Below, in pieces: positions 1 through 7,188 of a stretch of DNA of 64,000 nt (within the stretch, counting starts at the first letter, position 1; the number at the start of each line of letters is the position of its first letter). Source of the stretch: Nitrospirales bacterium LBB_01 (GTDB lineage Bacteria > Nitrospirota > Thermodesulfovibrionia > Thermodesulfovibrionales > Magnetobacteriaceae); NCBI GenBank assembly GCA_004376055.2, contig CP049016.1, forward strand, positions 2,604,001-2,668,000. Direction: 5' to 3'. A program made the translations under genes and the position numbers. Under the pieces are notes generated by a model that had not been told where the DNA came from, searched no databases, and saw only the letters and a program-made list of their open reading frames with translations.

Positions 1-906
1 ATGTCATCAGAAGCAGAGTCCGCAGGGTTTCGTTTTGGGTTTGTATCAATAATTGGTAAGCCTAATGTTGGTAAGTCAACTCTGCTTAACAAAATTATCG
101 GGCACAAGCTGGCTATCGTTACCTCAAGGCCCCAGACGACAAGAAATCGGATTATGGGAATTAAAAACCTTGTGGGCGGGCAGATTGTCTTTTACGATAC
201 GCCAGGAATTCATGACGCCAAACATAAACTCGGTGAGTTTTTGGTTAAAACCGCAGTCGCTGCCGTTAAGGAAACCGAGCTGACATATTTTGTAACTGAC
301 CCAACACCTGCAGATGATACTGATATAGGAATCATAAAAACTCTCAAGGAACAAAGTAAACCCTCATTCCTCTTAATCAATAAGACCGATACCGTATCCG
401 ATAAAAGCCGACTATTGCGAGTAATTGATGAGTACAGAGACTTATATGACTTTAGCGAAATAATCCCCATATCGGCTAAAACCGGTGACGGCATTGATAT
501 TTTGTTAGAGAAAACACTCCGGTTGCTGCCAGAGGGGCCTGCCGGTTTTTCCACAGATGTGCTGACTGATAAGTTTGAACGCTTCATGGCGGCTGAGATT
601 ATACGGGAAAAGGCTATGGAGCTGACATACGAGGAACTGCCACATGCGCTTGCTGTGGAAATCGTCACATGGAAAGAAAAATCAAAGAACCTCGTCTCAA
701 TATCGGCAAACATATATGTTGAAAAAGACTCCCAAAAAGGTATAATAATAGGTAAGCGCGGAGCGCTGCTAAAAGAGACCGGCAGCAGAGCACGGCTTGA
801 AATTGAGAGGCTGCTTGGCGCTAAGGTCTATCTCGAGCTGTTTGTGAAGGTCAGGGATAAGTGGCGAAAGGATGCAAATACATTAAAAGAGTTGGGTTAC
901 AGCTAA
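1..906 (+). CDS. era: GTPase Era
   Basis: Era is a ribosome-associated GTPase that binds the 3' end of 16S rRNA and helps mature the 30S subunit. The 301-residue protein has the P-loop GKPNVGKST (residues 19-27), the switch II DTPG motif, an NKTD guanine-specificity motif and a C-terminal KH domain with IIGKRGALLK. Length is normal for the family. The reading frame begins at the first base of the window, so an upstream start cannot be excluded, but the family usually has only a few residues before the P-loop, so this ATG is plausible. The next gene begins one base after the stop, suggesting an operon with the nuclease-family gene and recO; era-recO linkage is common in bacteria. Confidence 0.96.
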   Translation: MSSEAESAGFRFGFVSIIGKPNVGKSTLLNKIIGHKLAIVTSRPQTTRNRIMGIKNLVGGQIVFYDTPGIHDAKHKLGEFLVKTAVAAVKETELTYFVTDPTPADDTDIGIIKTLKEQSKPSFLLINKTDTVSDKSRLLRVIDEYRDLYDFSEIIPISAKTGDGIDILLEKTLRLLPEGPAGFSTDVLTDKFERFMAAEIIREKAMELTYEELPHALAVEIVTWKEKSKNLVSISANIYVEKDSQKGIIIGKRGALLKETGSRARLEIERLLGAKVYLELFVKVRDKWRKDANTLKELGYS

Positions 907-907
907 A

Positions 908-1360
908 GTGGTAATCAGAATGAAAGTTGATGGGTTACTGTTTGACCCCAGAAGCGGAATGTACATCATGTTACTAAAAGCGCTTGAAGGCGAGGAAACT
1001 CTTCCCATCTGGATAGGAAAACCGGAGGCTGACTCTATTGCCCTCGCTCTTGGAAGAGTTGCTACGCCAAGACCACTGACCCACGACTTGTTAAAAAACA
1101 TCATTGAGGAGTTAAAACTTACGGTTGCAAGGGTTGTGGTGCGGGAAATCGTAGATAACACCTACTATGCAACACTTTACGTGACAGACGGCGAAAACGA
1201 AAGACCAATAGACTCCAGACCCTCCGATGCTGTGGCCGTTGCGCTTAGAACAAATTCACCGATATTTGTTGACGAAACAGTTATAGAAAAGCGTAACGCT
1301 GATGAGCTTGAGGAGTGGCTCCGAAACCTTAAGCCTGAGGACTTTGGAAACATCATGTAA
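908..1360 (+). CDS. Bifunctional nuclease family protein (DUF151)
   Basis: A 150-residue protein of the DUF151/BFN family, named after plant nucleases with DNase and RNase activity; bacterial members are mostly uncharacterised. The sequence shows the family pattern of an N-terminal MKVDGLLFDP segment, a central LPIWIGKPEADSIALAL block and a C-terminal RPSDAVAVALRTNSPIFVDE block. The frame opens with GTG at 908, but the family usually begins at the ATG at 920, so that is an equally good start; neither has a clear Shine-Dalgarno sequence. It lies one base after era, and its TAA shares its last base with the recO ATG (TAATG), which indicates translational coupling. Confidence 0.85.
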   Translation: MVIRMKVDGLLFDPRSGMYIMLLKALEGEETLPIWIGKPEADSIALALGRVATPRPLTHDLLKNIIEELKLTVARVVVREIVDNTYYATLYVTDGENERPIDSRPSDAVAVALRTNSPIFVDETVIEKRNADELEEWLRNLKPEDFGNIM

Positions 1361-2154
1361 TGCTTCTAAGGACTGAGGGCATTGTCTTTAAGAGCTTTCC
1401 GCTGGGAGAGGCCGATTTAATCCTTACAGTGTTGTCTTGTGACGGAGGGTTTCTAAGAGCTTTTGCAAAAAGCCCAAGAACTACCAAAAGCCGCTTTGGA
1501 AGCGCTCTTGAGCCGCTTTCTCATCTGCGGATTTCTCTTATGGGTAAAGAACATGCTGACCTTCCGCGTCTTACTCAGGCCGATATAATTCACTCATACC
1601 AAAAACTCAGAGAGCAATTTGACTGTTTCCTGAGAATTAGCGAACTGCTTGAAATCACATTGTCACTGTTTGGTGAAAAGGAACATCACGAGGGACTGTT
1701 TGAACTTCTGGTGGATACGTTAAACGCTATTGAAACAGAGAAGGAAAATGTAGCATTGCGGAGGTTTTTGTTTTATAAGGTCAGGGTGCTTGAAAAAGCA
1801 GGGTTATCGCCACGACTTCATGGCTGTGTCCGATGCGGCGTATCCGTAGGCACTTTCTATTTTAGCGAGGGCGCTGTTATCTGCGGCAAGTGTAAAGATA
1901 AAACTACAGATGAGACCCGCTCAGCAAGCGCACGGTTAATCAGCATGGGGGCTGTAAACCTCTATGAAACCATTCGCACATGGAGTTGGGATAAACTTAA
2001 TAGAATTATGCCAAATGATAGACTCATATTTGAGCTTGATACATTCCTAAATCTTCATATCAAATACCGAACAGAACGAGGACTTAAAACGAGGGATTTT
2101 ATGTATAAGACCAAAGCCCTTACCAGCAGTTTTGCCAACGCCAAAGATGCTTAA
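1360..2154 (+). CDS. recO: DNA repair protein RecO
   Basis: RecO is a recombination mediator that with RecR loads RecA on SSB-coated single-stranded DNA and anneals strands. The 264-residue product has the N-terminal OB-fold region (RTEGIVFKSFPLGEADLILTV) and the central four-cysteine zinc-finger pattern (CVRCG and CGKC, 18 residues apart). The ATG overlaps the previous stop by one base. The 3' end overlaps the start of the following Crp-like gene, so era, the nuclease-family gene, recO and the regulator appear to be transcribed together. Confidence 0.93.
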   Translation: MLLRTEGIVFKSFPLGEADLILTVLSCDGGFLRAFAKSPRTTKSRFGSALEPLSHLRISLMGKEHADLPRLTQADIIHSYQKLREQFDCFLRISELLEITLSLFGEKEHHEGLFELLVDTLNAIETEKENVALRRFLFYKVRVLEKAGLSPRLHGCVRCGVSVGTFYFSEGAVICGKCKDKTTDETRSASARLISMGAVNLYETIRTWSWDKLNRIMPNDRLIFELDTFLNLHIKYRTERGLKTRDFMYKTKALTSSFANAKDA

Positions 2155-2823
2155 AGACCAGCTAAAGAAAGTGCCCTTGTTTTCTTCGCTAAACAATGAG
2201 GAGTTGGATTGGGTTATCAGCAAATTAAAAATAAAGAAGTATAAAAAAGACGATATTGTGCTTTTTGAGGATGATTCAAATAACTACATGTACGTGATAA
2301 TTGAGGGCGAGGCACGGGTAACTCAGATGAGCGTAGAGGGTAGGAATTTACAATTGCAATGTTTCAAAGCGGGGAGTACTTTGGCGAGCTTTCTCTTATT
2401 GATGGAAAGAGGACATCGGCTGCTGTGGGAGTTACAAAGGATTCAACTCTTGCGCTTATTTCAAAAGAGAATTTTTTCTCCATTCTTCACACTCAAAATA
2501 AAATTCTTGATAATCTGTTAAACACTCTTTGTATGCGAATTAGGGGCAGCCTTGAAACCATTCAGATGTTTAGTCAGACTCAGGCAAATAAACGGCTATT
2601 CATGTTTTTTAATAAACTTGCTACGCAATACGGCACTGATGCCCCAAACGGAACAGCACTAAACATCCGGCTTACCCACAACGAATTAGCAAACATGACT
2701 GGGCTTGCCCGCCAAACCATCACAAAAGTCATGGACGAATGGAAAGCCGAAGGAGTTATAATCATCCACAGCGGTAAATTTATCCACCTTACTGAAAAAT
2801 TCTTTAAATTGCCACTTGAATGA
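2147..2823 (+). pseudogene. Crp/Fnr-family regulator, frameshifted
   Basis: A cyclic-nucleotide-binding-type transcription regulator split by a frame change. The first frame (ATG at 2147, overlapping the recO stop) encodes the N-terminal part of the sensory beta-barrel up to VEGR. The second frame picks up exactly at base 2344 with EFTIAMFQSGEYFGELSLIDG and continues through the dimerisation helix to an intact helix-turn-helix (ELANMTGLARQTITKVMDEW) ending at 2823. Restoring one base near 2344 gives a full-length protein of about 225 residues, normal for the family. Both halves are well conserved, so this is either a recent mutation or a single-base sequencing error. I see no slippery heptamer in the correct frame that would suggest programmed frameshifting. 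Ligand unknown. Confidence 0.85.
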
Positions 2824-2933
2824 TACCTTAAAATTATGATGCAGGCTCTTGACGTTTATAGAGCAAAGACTGCAAGATATAGTGCAAGCTAAGTGAATAG
2901 CTGTAAAAAGTGTAAATATAAGGAGGTGAGTAA

Positions 2934-3131
2934 ATGAAGAGATTATTAGCAATTTTGGCAAGTTTGGTTCTTACCCTTTCATTTGCTGCGTTTGCAGTAG
3001 CTGAAGAACCGGCAGCAGATGCACCAGGGTCACCGACAATGGAAAAGCCGATGAAGAAGGCTAAGAAGCACAAAAAGCACAAGAAACACTCCAAACACAG
3101 GTCGCACAAACACAAGCACAGCACGAGTTAG
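2934..3131 (+). CDS. Secreted Lys/His-rich small protein
   Basis: A 65-residue protein with a typical Sec signal peptide (KR, then a hydrophobic run of about 15 residues ending AFAVAEE, cleavage probably after AVA near residue 23). A short acidic/proline segment follows, then a C-terminal half made almost only of Lys and His (repeated KKH, KHK). Start choice is firm: AGGAGGTGAG lies just before the ATG. A strong terminator follows, so this is a short monocistronic or operon-end gene. His/Lys-rich exported peptides may bind metals or polyanions, but that is inference. I do not recognise a named family. Confidence 0.8.
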   Translation: MKRLLAILASLVLTLSFAAFAVAEEPAADAPGSPTMEKPMKKAKKHKKHKKHSKHRSHKHKHSTS

Positions 3132-3149
3132 GCATATAATACAAAAAAG

Positions 3150-3177
3150 ATGGCGGTGTAAACCGCCATTTTGCTTT
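3150..3177. terminator. Bidirectional rho-independent terminator
   Basis: TGGCGGT (3151-3157), a 4-base loop, then ACCGCCA (3162-3168) form a 7 bp G+C-rich stem, extended by a flanking A-T pair. A T-rich tract follows on the plus strand, and an A-run precedes it (a U-run for minus-strand transcripts). It sits between the convergent small secreted protein gene and the 1035-residue orphan gene, so it can stop transcription from both sides. Confidence 0.85.
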
Positions 3178-3204
3178 CAAAAACAGAGGATAAAGCCCTC
3201 TGTC

Positions 3205-6200
3205 CTACTCTTTCCTCTGGAGTTGCCCATCCATAATGTCTATCAGAGCACTTACGATATTGCCGTAGTTTTCATAATCAGCCACACAGGCGCCTGTCAT
3301 CTCAGCCGGTATCTGACACTTCTCTATTAATCCGGTGTGCCCTTCAATGGGTTTTGCCCCAAGGACTTTCCAGTGTTCTTCTGTCTGAAAGCTTTTTTGT
3401 TTTAACTCATCTGCTATGTGTACAAGCAGTGCCTTAAAGAACGGATGCGTGCTGTCATGCAGCTCCAGCGCCTCAGCATAATCGCTGCACCGCTTGGTAG
3501 ATTCACCTACATATTTGTATATAATTCTGGATATTAATTCTACAATCAGGTACTCTGAGTTGTTTAGGTCACGCTCCAGTGCCTCAGAGTCCTCAGACTG
3601 AGAAAAACGCTCTTTAATTTCAGCCCTGATCTGCCCTAGTGAGGCATTTACTATTAGGCCAGCTAACTTAAAATATGATACTGTACGGAGATTATCACGT
3701 ATTAGCCGCACTCGCTGCTTTTCCTGCTTCAGATTCTCTCGTCTCTCTGTCAGTCTTATACCAAAGATATACAGGATATGCTCTTTGGTGAGTTCATTTT
3801 GAGGTAAATCAAGGGACTGTAGCAATGTGCTAAAACGGGCGTCAACTTTACACCTTTCCAGAGCTTTCATAACGCTTTCGTAATTAGCCATAAAGTCGCC
3901 CTCTTCTATCTGCCTCTTTAGTTTATCACTGCGATGTTGTACGGTGAGCATTTTTTTTACGGCATTATTTCGAGCATCTCGTATAACCTTTATCAGTTTA
4001 TACGCTTTGTCGGTTTCCATTTTAGCGTGTTGAGAGCTCTTAGAAAGCCCCTCAAGGATAATCGTTTCAATATTTCCCGTTTCCTCTACGTTGTATATCG
4101 CAGAGTTACAGTGGTAAAGGATTTCTGCCACAGTTTTCCACGTAAAGGCCGAGTTAGAAGCGTACTCGGTACTTAAAAAGTCCCGCATATAAAATTGAAA
4201 ATACAAGACTCCGATGTCACCGAGGTTTTCAGGCGTAAGCACATACTTCTTTATAGTTTCACTGATAGCCTCCACTATTGGCTCTTCATACATTCTTGGG
4301 CTGCTTCTCAGGTGCTCTCTCTTGTCTCTGTGAAATATAGGGCGACCCTTAGTCCTGCATTCACCGCCTGTTTTCTGAATTACAAACTTTTCGTCTCCCT
4401 CGCCGATTATTTCAAATCGCGCATTAGCCTCCCTCAAAAGTCCAATTGGCCCAAAAATCCGCTCAAACCGATTTAAGTCTGTCACAGCAGTATAAACACC
4501 TATCGGCGAAATATACACAGCTTGCTTTAACGTTCCCTCGTGTTCCTTTATCTCTATTATTGTAGCACGTGGACATAGCCCCGGCAGGAGCAAAATCTTC
4601 TTTTTCCGTGCAAATGCAAAACACCTGACAAAGTAACGAAGGTAATTGCGCGTAGTTCCAACTATGTCTTTGCCGCCATCCACTCCGTAAGAGTAGAGTG
4701 TGCTGTCCGGAGTCGGTTCAAAAGCAATCCCTTGCCGTGACATCTCAGTAAGCACATCGGATATGCCGATTAAATCATCCAATTTTTGCAGCAATTCGCT
4801 CTCAGCGCCGACATCCCCGACTATTCGTACACATGCCTCCGTAAGGTAGTAGATTTTCTCCCACTGACTGTTAAGGCTCTCCTCAGCTATTTTCATAATC
4901 GGTTTGCCGTACATTGACCACACTTGCGGGTCGGCTATGAAGCTAAACGCTGGAACTATACTTTCTGTGCCGCTAAAACTAAAGTAATCAATTACTTCAA
5001 AATGTATGTATTGCTCATTAGGAACTCCGTTTGCTATCGCCTCACGGATTTTTTCTACAATACCTCTTTTGATTAATTTTTTCATAATAGCGCAGGCAAA
5101 TATCTCTGATGCCGGGGATACTGCAACCTTATTTGCATACATGCGCCAGTACCGCAGACGCACCCTGATATCTTTCATAAAATGGCAGAATTCCATAGCT
5201 CGCTGTCTATCTGAGAGTGACTTTTTCTGTCCTGCATCGCTAAGAAGCACACTGTATTTTTCTAAAAGTAACAGCACACTGCGGTTTTGAAAATCCTCAA
5301 GAAAGTCCTCAAAGCCGTATTTCTCAGTCCCCAATATCTTTTCTGAAACTACGCTCAGTGATTTCAAAAATCTCCTGAATTCCTCCTCCTCTATATAACA
5401 TGGGTCATTTAGGCGTTCAACGGCAAGAGTTTCCATCCCCAACTTAAGAGACTCAGTAAGAGCAAGAAAGTTCTCCAATGCCAGCTCTTGAAGAGTTTCA
5501 ACGATGTAGTTTCCATCAAGTGTTTTTTGACCAAGCCGTTCAAAATGCTTTTTTGTGACAATAGTATTATCTATACGGTTTTCATTTGGGAGGGATTCCA
5601 TCCCAGAGTCTTTTCTTTGGCTCATCGCATGGGCATGAAATGAGGGCGTTGTAGCTCCGCCGAGTTCCGATGAGTTTATGAAAACATGGAAACCGTCAAG
5701 GAGTTTCCCTAGTCTGTTTCTATAAACGTTCAAAACTGATACGAGTACGGAATTGCACTCAATCCATGATTTATCAGACATATCGGATATCGCCTTTGTA
5801 ACGCTCTCAGCCAGCATGAACATGAGGTCTGCGACATATCTGTCGGTTTTATCGACAGCAATGACTGCAGGAGTAGTGCCATGGGCGTTAGAGAGCTGTG
5901 CTCTGACTCTTTGCAGATTATGGAAAAGCTCCTCTCTTTGGTCAATAGTTAGCGGTTCACTGACAAGAGAGTACTTGACCAGATAATTAACCATGATGTG
6001 AAATGTGCCGACGAGATCTGCGTCAACGGTTTTCCCCTCTGCTTGAAGTTTGAAAGCGCCCTTTAAGTCAGCTATTCGCTGTTCCAGAATTGTTGTGGTC
6101 TCAGGATAGATTCGGAAGACATCGGCAGTTTTTTTCATGTAACTTTCCAGAAAAGCCCACATTACAGAGATGCGGGGAATCAAGGGATGCGGGATTAATT

Positions 6201-6312
6201 CCGTGAAATTCCGCTGCTTTTCAGCAAACATTGGAGCCGTGCGCACCACTTTAACCGGATACGACGCCCCCTCGTATTTTCTAATCGTTTCGCTTGCCAT
6301 ATTTATGAGCAC
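3205..6312 (-). CDS. Large orphan protein, 1035 residues
   Basis: A very long protein with no family that I recognise. It has no signal peptide or obvious membrane segments and is rich in charged, probably helical segments (for example a Lys/Arg/Glu-rich stretch around residues 780-890), with no Walker, kinase or nuclease motif visible. The frame opens with GTG at 6312, inside the end of the upstream DJ-1 gene; the ATG at 6300, two bases after that gene's TAA, gives MASETIRKYE and is an equally good start. Coding quality looks real: no internal stops, and codon use similar to its neighbours. It probably shares a transcript with the DJ-1/PfpI gene and ends at the bidirectional terminator. Function unknown; a cytoplasmic location is inferred. 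Confidence 0.75.
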   Translation of the reverse strand: MLINMASETIRKYEGASYPVKVVRTAPMFAEKQRNFTELIPHPLIPRISVMWAFLESYMKKTADVFRIYPETTTILEQRIADLKGAFKLQAEGKTVDADLVGTFHIMVNYLVKYSLVSEPLTIDQREELFHNLQRVRAQLSNAHGTTPAVIAVDKTDRYVADLMFMLAESVTKAISDMSDKSWIECNSVLVSVLNVYRNRLGKLLDGFHVFINSSELGGATTPSFHAHAMSQRKDSGMESLPNENRIDNTIVTKKHFERLGQKTLDGNYIVETLQELALENFLALTESLKLGMETLAVERLNDPCYIEEEEFRRFLKSLSVVSEKILGTEKYGFEDFLEDFQNRSVLLLLEKYSVLLSDAGQKKSLSDRQRAMEFCHFMKDIRVRLRYWRMYANKVAVSPASEIFACAIMKKLIKRGIVEKIREAIANGVPNEQYIHFEVIDYFSFSGTESIVPAFSFIADPQVWSMYGKPIMKIAEESLNSQWEKIYYLTEACVRIVGDVGAESELLQKLDDLIGISDVLTEMSRQGIAFEPTPDSTLYSYGVDGGKDIVGTTRNYLRYFVRCFAFARKKKILLLPGLCPRATIIEIKEHEGTLKQAVYISPIGVYTAVTDLNRFERIFGPIGLLREANARFEIIGEGDEKFVIQKTGGECRTKGRPIFHRDKREHLRSSPRMYEEPIVEAISETIKKYVLTPENLGDIGVLYFQFYMRDFLSTEYASNSAFTWKTVAEILYHCNSAIYNVEETGNIETIILEGLSKSSQHAKMETDKAYKLIKVIRDARNNAVKKMLTVQHRSDKLKRQIEEGDFMANYESVMKALERCKVDARFSTLLQSLDLPQNELTKEHILYIFGIRLTERRENLKQEKQRVRLIRDNLRTVSYFKLAGLIVNASLGQIRAEIKERFSQSEDSEALERDLNNSEYLIVELISRIIYKYVGESTKRCSDYAEALELHDSTHPFFKALLVHIADELKQKSFQTEEHWKVLGAKPIEGHTGLIEKCQIPAEMTGACVADYENYGNIVSALIDIMDGQLQRKE

Positions 6313-6851
6313 ACCATGGCAGCATGAATGGAGTCAGCCCGTTCTTTGCCGCAAAACAGCTCTACAATCTTTAGTGAAAATTCTATTGCAGTCCCTGCTC
6401 CCTGACTTGTTACCACTTTGCCGTCAACCACAACCCGCTCTGTCTTAGAAACCGTGGCGGCTTTAATTTTATCATGATACGAGGGATGGCTTGTCGCTGT
6501 TTTTCCGCTTAGCACTCCTGCCTCAGAAAGAACAAATGGCGCTGCACATATTGCGGCTGTATATTTGCCGTCATTGTACATGCTGGCAACTAACGATTTC
6601 ACGCGTGTATCTGCGGCAAGATTAAGAGTGCCCGGCATTCCACCGGGTAAAACCACCATGTCAAAATTCACGGCACTGACACTGTCCAACGTACAGTCCG
6701 GTATCACCTTAACCCCTCTTGCACTTGTAATAAACCCCTCTTTTAGCCCAGCAACAACTGTGTTTATCTCAGCACGCCTTAGTATATCTATTACTGCGAT
6801 TGCCTCTATTTCTTCAAACCCCTCTGCTAATATCACAAGCACTGAAGCCAT
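6303..6851 (-). CDS. DJ-1/PfpI family protein
   Basis: A 182-residue member of the DJ-1/ThiJ/PfpI superfamily, which includes glyoxalase/deglycase-like and chaperone proteins. The nucleophile elbow AAICAAP carries the conserved Cys at about residue 102, and the family Glu lies in EGFEEIEA near residues 14-15. The sequence also shows the VLPGGMPGT oxyanion segment. The length matches the DJ-1 (YajL-like) branch. The start has a strong AGGAGG Shine-Dalgarno 7 bases upstream. Its stop overlaps or abuts the 1035-residue gene, implying co-transcription. The exact substrate cannot be read from sequence. Confidence 0.88.
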   Translation of the reverse strand: MASVLVILAEGFEEIEAIAVIDILRRAEINTVVAGLKEGFITSARGVKVIPDCTLDSVSAVNFDMVVLPGGMPGTLNLAADTRVKSLVASMYNDGKYTAAICAAPFVLSEAGVLSGKTATSHPSYHDKIKAATVSKTERVVVDGKVVTSQGAGTAIEFSLKIVELFCGKERADSIHAAMVCS

Positions 6852-7188
6852 ATGATGTTCCCTCCTTTTTCAGAGTATTTAATAACCGACAACTATTTTA
6901 ATATAAATACGCACGATATTAAAACCACATACTTTAACCTGCAGGGCAAACGCATTTCACAGGAAATAATAATATATTGCCAATGCAGTGTAGCTTCGCT
7001 AAAAAACTGGATTCCTGCCTGCGCAGGAATGACAAAAAAAAGACATATCCTTCCTTGTCATTCCCGCCTCCGAGCGGGAATCCAGTCCTTTTCTCTAAAA
7101 ATTCTGCCTTGCAACAGAGAAGTCTTTTGCTGCTTTTTTCTCTAATGCGTTTCCCCTGCTTTAACCTGTGGTATTATGAAACTTTGCC
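6852..7188. other. Intergenic region holding a palindromic repeat
   Basis: This 337-base gap separates the DJ-1 gene start from the 3' end of the STT3-like gene. It holds the DJ-1 upstream region (AT-rich, 6860-6950) and one copy of the dispersed palindromic element (6976-7088). I see no convincing coding sequence. Confidence 0.7.
6976..7088 (+). repeat. Dispersed palindromic repeat, copy 1
   Basis: The left part reads ATTGCCAATGCAGTGTAGC, followed by two adjacent hairpins: ATTCCTGC/GCAGGAAT, and ATTCCCGC/GCGGGAAT. The whole hairpin block is bounded by CTGGATTCC and GGAATCCAG as an outer inverted repeat (7008-7086). The same arrangement, reverse-complemented, occurs at 29983-30119 and, truncated, at 47859-47921. 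This is a MITE- or REP-like element without coding capacity. Confidence 0.85.

Noticed and set aside
210-713. Long antisense frame inside era
   Set aside because: It is a mirror of the conserved era reading frame, with no ribosome site and no recognisable protein.
2330-2370. Programmed -1 frameshift in the Crp-like gene
   Set aside because: No X XXY YYZ heptamer in the right frame and no stem-loop seen just downstream; mutation or sequencing error is simpler.
6312-6312. GTG as the certain start of the 1035-residue gene
   Set aside because: It lies within the DJ-1 gene and has no clear ribosome site; the ATG at 6300 is equally good, so I do not treat the GTG as established.
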